A DNA stretch of 64,000 nucleotides from Roseiflexus sp. RS-1 (GCF_000016665.1 NC_009523.1:4773501-4837500), one strand, 5' to 3'; counted from the first letter of the stretch, positions 36,047-45,386 are shown. Made by a program: numbers and translations. Notes: generated from the sequence alone by a model not told the origin.

Positions 36047-36115
36047 AGCACTCGCGCCAAGACACAGGATCAGACGTGGGATGGTAGCACGGAACCGCGC
36101 AGCGATCAATGCCGC

Positions 36116-36418
36116 CTAGGCGAACTTTTCGCCACGCACCACCTGCACATCGCTTACATAGGCAATGACGGCATAGTTGGGAAAATAATGGTCTGCCATC
36201 GCATCCATAATGCGGTCGGCGACTTCAGGCGAGACCAGCGTTTCGATCTTGATATTGCCGCCCTGCCACTGACTGGCGTGAATCCCGCGCGTACCCTCGC
36301 CGTGCACCTCGGAGATGGTGTAGCCATGCGCGCCAAGCGCATGGATTTCGTGGATCAACCGATCCTTCAGCACCGGTTCGGCGATGATCGTCACCAATCG
36401 TACTGTCGTCAGTTTCAT
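36116..36418 (-). CDS. SbtB-like PII signalling protein
   Basis: 100 residues from ATG 36418, with AAAGGAG upstream. PII-like fold: [37 protein letters not shown] (T-loop start), and [19 protein letters not shown] at the C-terminus. The sequence is SbtB-like rather than GlnB (no Tyr-uridylylation motif), and it lacks the C-terminal CGPEGC tail of cyanobacterial SbtB. SbtB proteins bind adenine nucleotides and gate the SbtA bicarbonate transporter. Gene lies 36 bases downstream of the sbtA-like gene. Confidence 0.82.
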   Translation of the reverse strand: MKLTTVRLVTIIAEPVLKDRLIHEIHALGAHGYTISEVHGEGTRGIHASQWQGGNIKIETLVSPEVADRIMDAMADHYFPNYAVIAYVSDVQVVRGEKFA

Positions 36419-36454
36419 ACACTCGCTCCTTTCAATGCACTCCATCGTGCCGCA

Positions 36455-37452
36455 TCACATCCGTCCGAGCGTCGCGCCCAGCCAGCGTGCATATTCATAA
36501 TACAACGGCAAGCCAAGAATGAGATTCACCGGGAGGGTAATGCCAAGCGATGATGTCAGATAAATGCTCGGATTCGCCTGCGGGAACGTGGCGCGCACGG
36601 CGGCTGGAGCGTCGATGTACGATGAACTTGCGGTAATGACTCCCAGAATGAAGGCGCCGTTAGGAGAAAGCCCCGCAAGCAGACCGAGCGACACGCCGAT
36701 AATACCGTGGATCAGCGGCATGACCGTTCCAAAGACCGCCATAAACGGACCGACTTTGACAAAATCGCGCAACTGCCGACCGGCGAGCATGCCCATTTCG
36801 ATCAGGAAGAAGACCAGCACACCGCGGAAGAGATCGCCGTAGAGCGGCTTGATGCGCGCAAACCCCTGCTCGCCGATAATCATGCCGATCAGCAGCCCGC
36901 CAAGCAGCAACACCACACTGCGCCCGGTGAGCGTATCACGGATGACCCGACCAAGATCGCTCTGTTGCGCCTGACTCACCCCCAGGCGCCAGCGGCCGAT
37001 GAAGAGCGCCACAATGATGCCCCACTCCATCAGCGCCGCCAGCGCCGGGATGAACGCCTCGAATGTGTTCTGCCCTTCCGGCAGACGCTCGACAAACGAG
37101 ATTCCAGCAACAAAGGTGACCGATGAGACCGAACCGTAATGCGCTGCAATGCCGGCGGCGTTGGGAATGTCGAACCTGCCGGGACCGCGCAGGATCAGAA
37201 GCACCAGGTCGGCACGGCGATTGCCAGAGCGATCGTTGCCAGCGCTGGCAGGATGAACGCGGACAGCGGTGTTCCTGCCAGTTCGACACCGCCATTCAAG
37301 CCGATTGAGAACAGGAGATAGACCGAAATGGCCTTGATGACCGGTTCGGGAATCTCGACTTCGCTCCTGATCAGCGTTGCAACAATGCCCAACACGAATG
37401 CCAGCACCAGCGGCGACAGCAGGTTGCTGCGGATGATCTCGACCGTATCCAT
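36455..37452 (-). pseudogene. SbtA-like sodium-dependent bicarbonate transporter, single frameshift
   Basis: Two overlapping minus frames together make one SbtA-family protein of about 332 residues. The N-terminal part (37452 to about 37208) has MDTVEIIRSNLLSPLVLAFV and IGLNGGVELAG. The C-terminal part (about 37208 to 36455) has AAHYGSVSSVTFVAG and the SbtA hallmark ASSSYIDAPAAVRATFPQAN. The first frame ends IAVPTWCF-stop; adding one C at the ACC-TGG junction near 37208-37212 would read VPTLVLLILRG and join the halves. A real mutation, a sequencing error or a programmed event are all possible; both halves are otherwise intact. Confidence 0.82.
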
Positions 37453-37493
37453 ACTCCCCTCAAAGATATATAAAGATAAAACGGACATCTCAG

Positions 37494-37522
37494 AATATAT
37501 CAAAAAGCGCTATTTGCGTCAA
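37494..37522 (-). promoter_or_regulatory. Putative sbtA promoter
   Basis: TTGACG (37522-37517), 17 bases, TATATT (37499-37494) on the minus strand, about 40 bases upstream of the sbtA start. The -35 is embedded in TCTCTATATTGAC, shared but for one base with the dabB promoter region. The 37453-37593 spacer is unusually AT-rich. Confidence 0.6.
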
Positions 37523-37593
37523 TATAGAGATTACAAAGATATAAAAAGACTATACCTTTAACGGATCAGGTTCCATCGAATGACGGGGAGGCA

Positions 37594-38973
37594 TCAATCG
37601 GTATCGCGGCGCAGCATATATCCCTGGCCACGCACGGCGATCAATTTGCGGGGATGTTTGGGGTCGGGTTCGATCTTGTCGCGGATGCGCTCGATAATCT
37701 TCTGCAGCGCACTGTCAGACGGCGGGGAGACGGGCCAGATAGCGCGTTTGACTTCATCGCGGGTGCAGACGCGCCCGGCGTTTTCGCGCAGGAACGCATA
37801 GACCTCCCCTTCGAGGTGGGTAAAGGCGGGCGGCGTTGCCGGCGCTGCGGCGGGCGGCGGTGGAAGCGACGTCGAGGGCCTGTCCGGTTGATCCGACAGC
37901 GCCTGGGCGAAGATGGTCGAAGCGATACGCCAGCCGTGCCGGTCGCGCTGCGCCAGCCCACGGGCGTGGAGCGCCTCGAAGATCGCAGCCTCGTCGGGGG
38001 TTGGCGCACGGTTCTGATCGATCAGCGACTGGCGCGCGTCGACGGACGCTGTATGCGTCTCGGTCAACTCGCGCCACCAGGAGCGGCAGAGCGGGCGCGC
38101 CTCTTCGATGGCGGCGCGTTCGACGTCATCGGGGCTGCCGGTCGGATGGAGCCGCCACTCGTACACGTGCGCGGCGGCGATCAGGATCAACGTCAGATTG
38201 GCGCCGCCAAGCCGTCGGATCCAGGCGCGATCAGCGTCATTCAACTCTGGCGCACGTCCGAGCAGCGCAGCAATGTCGGCGTCATCAAGCCCCCCAATGA
38301 ACAGCTCGCTGGCGAACAACCCCCAGAAGGAGGACGGCTCGCGTAACTCGCTCACCGGGTAGAGACGACTCAATGGTGTACTGGAAGTGACGACATAAGC
38401 GACACGATCGCCAATGTCGGGGTCCTGCGTCAGCGAGCGCAGGAAACTTGCCGTGTGGCGCGGCAGGCGCGCGATGCCTTCCACATTGTCAATCAGGAAA
38501 ATGAAGGTGTGATCCCCCGTGCGACGGATGATGTCTTCGACCGTGCACTTAAGAGCATACACCGTATCAACAATGGCCGCTTCGGCGATGCCCTGATCGG
38601 GAAGGGTGGGGAGATCGTCGGGCAGGGCGAGCGCCTGCGCTGTGGCGCGCGCCAGATCACGCCAGAAATAGAGGGCGCCGTGGCTCTGAGAAGCGCCGAG
38701 ATCGGCATAGGGACCCGCGTTGACGTAGGGGAAGACAAACCGTGTCGCGTCGGCGCAGATTGGGCGTGCTGCCGTCGAACTGCGCAGGTAGTAGAGCAGC
38801 GAAGTCTTCCCGCTCCGCGCATCGCCAACCACGGCGCAGCACTGCGGCGGCGCAGCCGTCAGACGCTCGCAGACTGCGTCGATGAGACTGCGCCGCCCGA
38901 TAAAGAGACGAGGATCGATCACCGGTTTGCGGTTGCCGAATGGGTTCATACGCACGCCTGCGTTCTGCGACAT
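37594..38973 (-). CDS. AAA/STAND-type ATPase with C-terminal OmpR-like winged helix (transcription regulator)
   Basis: 459 residues from ATG 38973; an ATG at 38949 is equally possible. N-terminal ATPase: Walker A VVGDARSGKTSLL and Walker B-like FIFLIDNVEGI. The C-terminal about 95 residues form a Trans_reg_C winged helix (HLEGEVYAFLRENAGRVCTRDEVKRAIW; KIIERIRDKIEP; LIAVRGQGYML). No receiver domain. Located between sbtA and the dab genes on the same strand, it is the obvious candidate to control this cluster, though that is inferred. Confidence 0.8.
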   Translation of the reverse strand: MSQNAGVRMNPFGNRKPVIDPRLFIGRRSLIDAVCERLTAAPPQCCAVVGDARSGKTSLLYYLRSSTAARPICADATRFVFPYVNAGPYADLGASQSHGALYFWRDLARATAQALALPDDLPTLPDQGIAEAAIVDTVYALKCTVEDIIRRTGDHTFIFLIDNVEGIARLPRHTASFLRSLTQDPDIGDRVAYVVTSSTPLSRLYPVSELREPSSFWGLFASELFIGGLDDADIAALLGRAPELNDADRAWIRRLGGANLTLILIAAAHVYEWRLHPTGSPDDVERAAIEEARPLCRSWWRELTETHTASVDARQSLIDQNRAPTPDEAAIFEALHARGLAQRDRHGWRIASTIFAQALSDQPDRPSTSLPPPPAAAPATPPAFTHLEGEVYAFLRENAGRVCTRDEVKRAIWPVSPPSDSALQKIIERIRDKIEPDPKHPRKLIAVRGQGYMLRRDTD

Positions 38974-39024
38974 TGCTGACAATAACTATACCACACTTCA
39001 CGCAGGCGTGTCGATATATCGACT

Positions 39025-39396
39025 TCAGAAGACCAGCGTTGTTGCGCCGATGCAGAAATCCGCCATTTCTGCGATGCTCAGCACACGCACGCCTGGGAGC
39101 AGACCCTGATCGACGCTGAGCCAGTAGCGCTGGAGGCATGGCTGCGACAGGTACAACGTTCCGCCTGCTTTACGATACGCATCGCGCACTTCGCGCAACG
39201 GCGGGTATCCTGCTTCGTGCAGAGTGGCAGCCCAACCTTCCGCCGTTGCACACAACACTCCTTCACCGCGCAGTAGTACTGCTGCGTGACGTCCAGCAGT
39301 CAGCGCGGCGCTTGCCGTCAGAAATCCCAGGGTGACGGCGCCGGGATCACGCCCGGCATGGGTGATGATGATGACCAGTCGCGGCGCGGTCGTCAT
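39025..39396 (-). CDS. DsrE/DsrF-like small protein
   Basis: 123 residues. Fold features of the DsrE family: LVIIITHAGRDPGAVTLGFLTASAALTAGRHAAVLLRGEGVLC, then a central segment with Cys in LSQPCLQRYWLS and a C-terminal VRVLSIAEMADFCIGA. It is 6 bases downstream of dabA and probably translated with it. DsrE proteins handle sulfur transfer or form small oligomers; a role with DabA is unreported to my knowledge. Confidence 0.72.
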   Translation of the reverse strand: MTTAPRLVIIITHAGRDPGAVTLGFLTASAALTAGRHAAVLLRGEGVLCATAEGWAATLHEAGYPPLREVRDAYRKAGGTLYLSQPCLQRYWLSVDQGLLPGVRVLSIAEMADFCIGATTLVF

Positions 39397-39402
39397 ATCG
39401 GA

Positions 39403-41919
39403 TCAGCATTCCTCCCATTGCAAACCGCCAATATACCTGTGCGTCACCTTACCGCTCGCGTCGAGCGCAAACAGGTAGAGCCAGCCGTTGTCGAGCAACT
39501 GCCGCACCTGCTCGTGCCTGGCAATAATTGCGGTCATAGCGTCGATCGGCGCTTCGATCATAACGTGCAGCCGCATCGGCTCGTGCACATACTTTTCGCC
39601 GTCGTGCACCGATTGCCACGGCAGTCCGACGCGCAGATCGCCAGCGTTGCCTTCGAGCACGCCGAGCGTTCCGACGACATTGTGCAGCGTCTTGTTGCCG
39701 CTGCCGAAGACCCGGTTATCCACCGTCGAACCGTAGTACTGGAGATTGATCCAGCTGGCGACGATCATCGGCGCCGTCATGATGAGTTCCAGCACGCCGA
39801 AGCCTTCGTCCTGCCGCCATTCGTAGGAATGCAGGAAGGAACGTCCATTCATCACCACCCCTGCATTACGATCGCGCGGGGCGACGATAAACGCTGCACA
39901 CCCTGCCAGCCCCCATTCCGGGCGCACCTGCGACCAGTCTTTGCTCCGGCGACGAACCGCGCTATCGATATCCGTCTTTGTGCCGATTTTCAAGAGCATT
40001 GATCGCTCCGCGCGCGCCAGCCGTCCGGCTGCGGCAAGATCAGCTTCGAGCCGCTTGAGGTCGGCAGTATGACTCGCCGGAATATGGGCTTTGTCGAAAA
40101 TCGTCACATCATCGGTGGTGGTGTCGTGCAGACCGGCCAGGAACACGGTGTCATCGGGGATGATGAGACCACGCTCTTTCAAGCCGGCACGCACGGCGGG
40201 ATCGTTCAGAATCCGCACCGCCACCCGCACATTCGCCTCGCCGGTATGTCCGCCGCATGCACCGCAGTCCAGACCGGTTGCATGGGGGTTGTTGACGGTC
40301 GTTGAGCCATGCCCGGTCAGCAACACCAGACGTGCGAAGTTGTTCGTCAGCGACATCGCTTTGAGCGCCCCTTCGGCGGCTGCCACCCGCTGTTCCAGCG
40401 TCATGCCGGTTGTGCGCCCTCCAAGGGTACGCGGTTCGAGACTGGGCGCGACGCGCTCGCGCGTGTGCGCATCCAGCCCAAACGTTGCCGGATGTGGCAC
40501 AGGACGGGTGATCCCCAACGTATCCAGCGCCAGCTTCCGCACGTATGCCAGACCGACCGGACCGACGAACCCGAAGCAGGAGATTGGTGCGAACTTGAAC
40601 ATTCGCCAGGCTTTGGCAACCCGCTGGTTCTGTGCGCGTTTCTCGATAGCGGCGTTCACGTCGCGCTCAGACGCGCCGTCGACCGATTCGGCAATAACGA
40701 ACTGCGGCGTCAACAGAACCGGGCACTGCGCGCCGCCGCGGGTCTCTGCCAGCGGCACATACTCGATCGGGAAGCCGAAGAACCCTGCGAAACCGATCGT
40801 CTCAATCTCGTCGGTCACCGTCTCAAGCGCGCGCCGGAAAATTTCAGAGCGCACATCGATGCAAAATGCCGCCTGCACCCGCTTGCGTGCAGCGACTCTG
40901 GCCGGCGTCGTTGCGCCGAGCTGTGCAAAAAACTGACGCTGATAGGCTTTCTCAAAGGCTCGCTGGAGCAGGAGATCACCGGCGAGCGCGCGCTGGAGCG
41001 CCGGGTCAGGGCGATCGTTGACATATTCGCCTGCCATTGAGCGCCATACGTCAGCCACTCCCTTGCGCGCGAAGCTGTGCCAGAGCGCCACTTCCCAGAC
41101 CAGCCGGATCGCCAGCAGATCGGTCAGCGTGTGGTCTTCACCGCCGTAGAGTTCGGCGTCCCAGCGAAGATAGCGGGCATACGCCGCCCATCCGTGAATG
41201 CTCAACAGGAGTCGGTGCAGATATGCTTCAAGCCCATTGATCGGAATGTTCAACTTCTCCACTGCGGCGACAATGGTCTCCATTGCCGATTCCGGCATTT
41301 CGCGCAACGCCTGACGAAAGCCATGCACGCCGCGCGTCTGTGGTGTGCGGTCGTGCGCAGCCTCGGCGCGCCACGCAGCATACGGCGGCAGATGTTTCCA
41401 CGGCGACCGCCAGTAGGACTGACCCAGGTCGAAATAAGCGCCAGCCCAGGTTGAGATCAGGTCGGTTACGACATCAGCCCAGTTGATGCCGGTCACCTTG
41501 CGGGCTGCATCGGCGACCGTCGGCAGGATCGGGAACGTCGGCTCCGGCTCATCGCCCAGGGCGAACGCCTTGAGCGCCGCCACGTTTGCGGGAGCGCCGG
41601 GAAATGGGCTTCCCCCGGCTAATGCCGCTTCGAGATCCGCATCGGTGATGCGGCCGCTCCGGATCGCCTGCGCGTAGAAGGAGCGCGGGGCCGTCATCCG
41701 CGCACCCGCCCGCCGTGCCAGGATGTAAGCGGCAGACTCGAAGGAATGATCGATCAATCCCAGGTATGGATTGACGGCGACAAAATAGCGCAGGGGCCAC
41801 AGGGGAGCGATGCGTTGTTCGGCGCGCCGCACCGCCTCTTTGATCGTGTCAATAGCCGGAGCGTATGTCGGCGCGGTGCGTGCAGGTCGGGTCTGAACGT
41901 CAGCCATTTGCATATTCAT
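39403..41919 (-). CDS. dabA: DabA, inorganic carbon uptake protein (DUF2309/UPF0753)
   Basis: 838 residues. Characterised DabA is a zinc-containing, carbonic-anhydrase-like protein that works with membrane protein DabB to accumulate inorganic carbon. All four metal/active-site positions known from DabA2 are present with matching spacing: C353 and D355 (AAFCIDVRSEIFRR), H537 (LLTGHGS) and C552 (GLDCGACGGHTG). The N-terminus FVAVNPYLGL is typical. GGAGGA-type Shine-Dalgarno precedes ATG 41919. dabB lies 31 bases upstream on the same strand. Confidence 0.93.
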   Translation of the reverse strand: MNMQMADVQTRPARTAPTYAPAIDTIKEAVRRAEQRIAPLWPLRYFVAVNPYLGLIDHSFESAAYILARRAGARMTAPRSFYAQAIRSGRITDADLEAALAGGSPFPGAPANVAALKAFALGDEPEPTFPILPTVADAARKVTGINWADVVTDLISTWAGAYFDLGQSYWRSPWKHLPPYAAWRAEAAHDRTPQTRGVHGFRQALREMPESAMETIVAAVEKLNIPINGLEAYLHRLLLSIHGWAAYARYLRWDAELYGGEDHTLTDLLAIRLVWEVALWHSFARKGVADVWRSMAGEYVNDRPDPALQRALAGDLLLQRAFEKAYQRQFFAQLGATTPARVAARKRVQAAFCIDVRSEIFRRALETVTDEIETIGFAGFFGFPIEYVPLAETRGGAQCPVLLTPQFVIAESVDGASERDVNAAIEKRAQNQRVAKAWRMFKFAPISCFGFVGPVGLAYVRKLALDTLGITRPVPHPATFGLDAHTRERVAPSLEPRTLGGRTTGMTLEQRVAAAEGALKAMSLTNNFARLVLLTGHGSTTVNNPHATGLDCGACGGHTGEANVRVAVRILNDPAVRAGLKERGLIIPDDTVFLAGLHDTTTDDVTIFDKAHIPASHTADLKRLEADLAAAGRLARAERSMLLKIGTKTDIDSAVRRRSKDWSQVRPEWGLAGCAAFIVAPRDRNAGVVMNGRSFLHSYEWRQDEGFGVLELIMTAPMIVASWINLQYYGSTVDNRVFGSGNKTLHNVVGTLGVLEGNAGDLRVGLPWQSVHDGEKYVHEPMRLHVMIEAPIDAMTAIIARHEQVRQLLDNGWLYLFALDASGKVTHRYIGGLQWEEC

Positions 41920-41950
41920 GGGTGCTTCCTCCAGATAATCATTTCATCAA

Positions 41951-43537
41951 TCAGCGAGCCAGTCGAACTGCGTCCATGAACCGGTCGAACAGAGCGTTGG
42001 CGTAGAAGCCGTTCTTAAGGTGAACATAGAGCGCCTGCCAGACGGGGCGGTTGACCAGCGCGGGCAGCCAGGCGCTGAACGCCATCACGATGCCGAAGAT
42101 GACGACTGCCACCACGATTGCGATCATCGTTGCCATATTGAGCGGCGGGTAGACCGCCACTGCTCCGCCGAGCAACGCTTCTGCGGTCACTTCAAGGGCG
42201 AAGAAGGCGAGGGTCACCAGCGCCGCCATCAGCATCGTGCGACCGATCACAGGAAGAGGCGCCCTGGCAGTGTTGCCCTTCACCAGCAAATAGGCGACAG
42301 CGATCATGAATATCGTGATCATCGCAGTCTCACCCGGACGCTTGGTGATGTCGATGCCGAGCGCAGTCGCAACTGCCAGAAAGATCGCGACCGCTGCCGC
42401 CATATTCACCAGGAAACTGAGCGGATGCGGCGGTGTGTCCAGTTTCTGGGCGCCGGTATTCCGCACATACTCGATGATGCTGCCGGATGACAGGAAGGCG
42501 TGCGCCTTGTAGCAGGAATGGGCGATGAGATGCATCATGGCGACCGTGTGCGCGCCGAACCCGCACAACATCAACATAAAACCCATGTGCGCAGCGCTCG
42601 AATAGGCAAGCGAGACTTTGACGCTGCTCTGGGTGATCATTGATGACGAGGCGAAGATGGCAGTGAAACCGCCGATCACAATCAGCATGATCAGCGCCGG
42701 GGTCGACAGAAAGACCAGTTCGCCGAACCGCACCACCAGAAAGATGCCTGCGTTGAGCAGACCGGCGTGTAGCAGCGCCGACACCGGGGTTGGCGTTTCC
42801 ATCACTTCGAGCAACCAGCCGTGAAATGGGAACATCGCCGATTTCAGTGAAGCGGTCACCACGATCAGTATTGCGGCAGCAGCAACGCTGGCGGGAACGT
42901 TTCCATCCGCAAGCGCTGCAGCCGCTGCTGCACGGATCATGCCCAGATCGGCAGTGCCAAATGCCTGCACCAGCAACACCGCAGCGACGATCAGACATGC
43001 ATCGCCAATCCGGGCGGCGATAAACTTCTTGCGGGCGGCCCGGATCGCACGCGGGCGCTCAGGATAGAACACCAGGAGTTCGTGCAGCGCGAGGCTCATG
43101 CCGATCCACGCCAGCACTAATTGCCAGAGATTGCCGGACAACACCATCAGCAGGACGGCGCCGACGGTCAGGTAGAGGCGGATGAAAAAGAGTTTCTGGC
43201 GCGGATCGCCATCAAGATAGTTGCGGCTGAACTGGATCAGCAATGTTCCCAGCAATGTCACCAGCCACGACATCATGACACTCAGCGCATCCAGGCGCAG
43301 CGCAATGCCCGCTTCGCCGACGCCGATCAGCGGGCTGACAATTGGACCGGACGTGAAAACAACGATCCCGATTGCAATCAACAGCAAGAACGAACCTGCG
43401 CTGACAGCACGCCCGAGTTGGAAGGTCAGATCAACCGACCGTACCAGGTTGATCGAAGCCATGAGCGCCACCACGAACAGTGATAGCGGCGCAAGATACG
43501 CGATAAGCGCCAGATTGCCGATCATCAAACCGTCCAT
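41951..43537 (-). CDS. dabB: DabB, NuoL/MrpA-like proton-conducting membrane subunit
   Basis: 528 residues with about 14 membrane helices. It belongs to the proton-conducting transporter family: GWLLEVMETPTPVSALLHAG (antiporter-like core with conserved Glu/His), LIAHSCYKAHAFLSSGS. It would supply proton-motive force coupling to DabA. AGGAGGGAGG Shine-Dalgarno-like sequence upstream. Not part of a Complex I operon here, and adjacency to dabA fixes the assignment. Confidence 0.92.
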   Translation of the reverse strand: MDGLMIGNLALIAYLAPLSLFVVALMASINLVRSVDLTFQLGRAVSAGSFLLLIAIGIVVFTSGPIVSPLIGVGEAGIALRLDALSVMMSWLVTLLGTLLIQFSRNYLDGDPRQKLFFIRLYLTVGAVLLMVLSGNLWQLVLAWIGMSLALHELLVFYPERPRAIRAARKKFIAARIGDACLIVAAVLLVQAFGTADLGMIRAAAAAALADGNVPASVAAAAILIVVTASLKSAMFPFHGWLLEVMETPTPVSALLHAGLLNAGIFLVVRFGELVFLSTPALIMLIVIGGFTAIFASSSMITQSSVKVSLAYSSAAHMGFMLMLCGFGAHTVAMMHLIAHSCYKAHAFLSSGSIIEYVRNTGAQKLDTPPHPLSFLVNMAAAVAIFLAVATALGIDITKRPGETAMITIFMIAVAYLLVKGNTARAPLPVIGRTMLMAALVTLAFFALEVTAEALLGGAVAVYPPLNMATMIAIVVAVVIFGIVMAFSAWLPALVNRPVWQALYVHLKNGFYANALFDRFMDAVRLAR

Positions 43538-43675
43538 ACGAAGTAGTCCCTCCCTCCTGTCTTTTCACTCTTGTCGGTAGCCTGAAACGAAACGGCGCTC
43601 CCTGGCGGAAGTCGCCGGGTGTGTTCCTGTGGCGTGATCTGCGAGAGGTGCATTGCGCTCAACAGTCTGGAGATG

Positions 43676-43721
43676 AAAATATCAGAAATTATCGTAAATG
43701 TCAATATAAAGACATATTGAC
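43676..43721 (-). promoter_or_regulatory. dabB promoter with overlapping inverted repeat
   Basis: Minus strand TTGACA (43704-43699), 17 bases, TATTTT (43681-43676). The -35 overlaps a perfect inverted repeat GTCAATAT-N6-ATATTGAC (43700-43721), a likely regulator site. The motif TCTTTATATTGAC is shared with the sbtA promoter region. Rest of 43538-43902 shows no gene. Confidence 0.68.
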
Positions 43722-43902
43722 ATCCAAAAAACTCTTTTTTTGGCGGATGTTCCCCGACCTATGGCGGGGAACGTCCCCTCTTCGCAAGGGTGGCGTTCGT
43801 GGGAGCGATGAGTAATGTTCTACGTGCGTAGTGACAACCCGTACATCTCTTCGTATAATGGGACGAAGGAATATGCAGGGCGCATCGCGCCGGAGCGTCG
43901 AT

Positions 43903-44973
43903 ATGTCTGATCGAAAGCGTCAGAGCCAGCCGCCAACACAAGGAGGAACAGGAGTGAACATCGCAGGACGAACTGTTGCTATCGTGTTTGTGCTGCTGAT
44001 CATCGCCGGGTTGGGTGCGGCAACCGCGCGGTTTGTGCAGGTTGACGAAGGGCAGCGTGGCATCATCGTGACCAGCGGCGCCGTTGAGGGGATACAGGAG
44101 CCAGGGATCTTTTTCCGTCCCTTTGCGCCCTTCACCCGTGTCGAAATTGTCAATGTCCGTCGTCAGACGGTGACACTGAGCCAGAATGTCGCCAGTAGCG
44201 ACAAACAGTTGTACGATATCGACATCCAGGTCGATTACAGCCGCAAAACCGATCCGGCGTTGCTGCGGCAGATGTATGCACGGATCGGCACCAGCGACGA
44301 CCTGCTCCGGACACAACTCGACGGATTCATCGCCGATGCGCTCAAGAGCGCCAGCACGCAGTTCTCGCTCGACCAGGCGCTCTCTGACCGTGGCGGTTTT
44401 GCGCAGCGCATTCGCGCCAATCTGACGACGCCGCCGGGTCCGGGGCAGGAGAGTCCTGCCGATCAACTGTTCGTTGTGATCGAGGCAGTCAAGGTGCTCG
44501 ATATCAAGGTCAGTGAGGAGTACGCCCGTCTGCTTTCCGAAAAGGCGAATCTGGAGGTGAAGATCGAAACTGAGGAGCGTCGTCGCCAGCAGATCGAGGC
44601 GGAACAGGCGAACAATCTGTTCCAGGCCGAGCAGGAAGCGCGGGTGGCGCTGACCCGCGAGAAGGGAAAGACGGCAGCCGCACTCGAGGAGGCGAACCGC
44701 GAGGCGCAGGTGCGCGCGATCCAGGGACGCTACTGGCGCGAGAATCCAGAACTGTTTGAACTGCGCATCCGTGAATTGATGGTCGAAATGTTGAAGAGCG
44801 GCAATGTCTGGTTCATCGACCCGAATACCAACCTCACCCTGTTGCTGAATCAGATGGCGACCGGCACAACAGTCGTGCCCAACCCGTCGTCGGGGCAGCG
44901 CACCTCGCCGCAACCGACGCCATCCCAGCCAGCGTCGCCTGAGCAACCATCGGCGCCAGCGACGACGCCGTAA
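43903..44973 (+). CDS. SPFH-domain membrane protein (prohibitin-like)
   Basis: 356 residues from ATG 43903 (MSDRKRQSQPP), GGAG about 8 bases upstream. One N-terminal membrane helix (TVAIVFVLLIIAGLGAATA), SPFH/Band 7 domain (VDEGQRGIIVTSGAVEGI through VLDIKVSEEYARLL), then a coiled coil rich in Glu/Arg/Gln (ANLEVKIETEERRRQQIEAE) and a Pro/Ser/Thr tail. Prohibitin-like proteins form ring scaffolds at the membrane. Co-transcribed with the next gene. Confidence 0.87.
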   Translation: MSDRKRQSQPPTQGGTGVNIAGRTVAIVFVLLIIAGLGAATARFVQVDEGQRGIIVTSGAVEGIQEPGIFFRPFAPFTRVEIVNVRRQTVTLSQNVASSDKQLYDIDIQVDYSRKTDPALLRQMYARIGTSDDLLRTQLDGFIADALKSASTQFSLDQALSDRGGFAQRIRANLTTPPGPGQESPADQLFVVIEAVKVLDIKVSEEYARLLSEKANLEVKIETEERRRQQIEAEQANNLFQAEQEARVALTREKGKTAAALEEANREAQVRAIQGRYWRENPELFELRIRELMVEMLKSGNVWFIDPNTNLTLLLNQMATGTTVVPNPSSGQRTSPQPTPSQPASPEQPSAPATTP

Positions 44974-44978
44974 GTGCC

Positions 44979-45272
44979 ATGGCATATCTGATCTGGACAA
45001 TCACAGGCGTGCTGGTGGCGGCGCTGCTCGGCGCGGCGCTGTCGCACTCTATGTACGGGAACATCGCTCCATCGACGCTGGCAGGCGTCTTTGGCGCACT
45101 CCTCGGCGGCATCATCGGCAGCGGCATCGTCCACGCCGATCATACGGTGACGCTGCCGGGCGCTCTGGGTGCAGTCATCGGCGCGTCGCTCTTCGTCCTG
45201 ATGAGTCAGGCGCAGTCAGGCGCTGTGAGTCGGCGGGTGGGGCGAGGCAACCCGCCCACGCCTGATGATTGA
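44979..45272 (+). CDS. GlsB/YeaQ/YmgE-like small membrane protein
   Basis: 97 residues with three hydrophobic helices and Gly-rich packing (LAGVFGALLGGIIGSGIV; LPGALGAVIGASLFVLM), as in the transglycosylase-associated/GlsB family. Starts 5 bases after the SPFH stop. Function in this family is poorly defined, often stress-related. Confidence 0.7.
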   Translation: MAYLIWTITGVLVAALLGAALSHSMYGNIAPSTLAGVFGALLGGIIGSGIVHADHTVTLPGALGAVIGASLFVLMSQAQSGAVSRRVGRGNPPTPDD

Positions 45273-45358
45273 TTGGGTGCTGGTGATGTGCATGCTGCCG
45301 TCCATTTCTTGAGCACGATCCAGAGTGATATCGTTGTTTCGATGACGAATCAGACAGA

Positions 45359-45386
45359 GTCGGGGCACGTCATGCCGTGCCCCGAC
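45359..45386. terminator. Strong hairpin after the SPFH operon
   Basis: GTCGGGGCACG, 6-base loop TCATGC, CGTGCCCCGAC: a perfect 11-bp GC-rich stem 86 bases after the last stop. No U-run follows, so it could be a factor-dependent or RNA-stabilising structure. Confidence 0.55.

Noticed and set aside
36455-37204. Independent shorter transporter gene
   Set aside because: It is the C-terminal part of SbtA; the missing N-terminal part follows in another frame.
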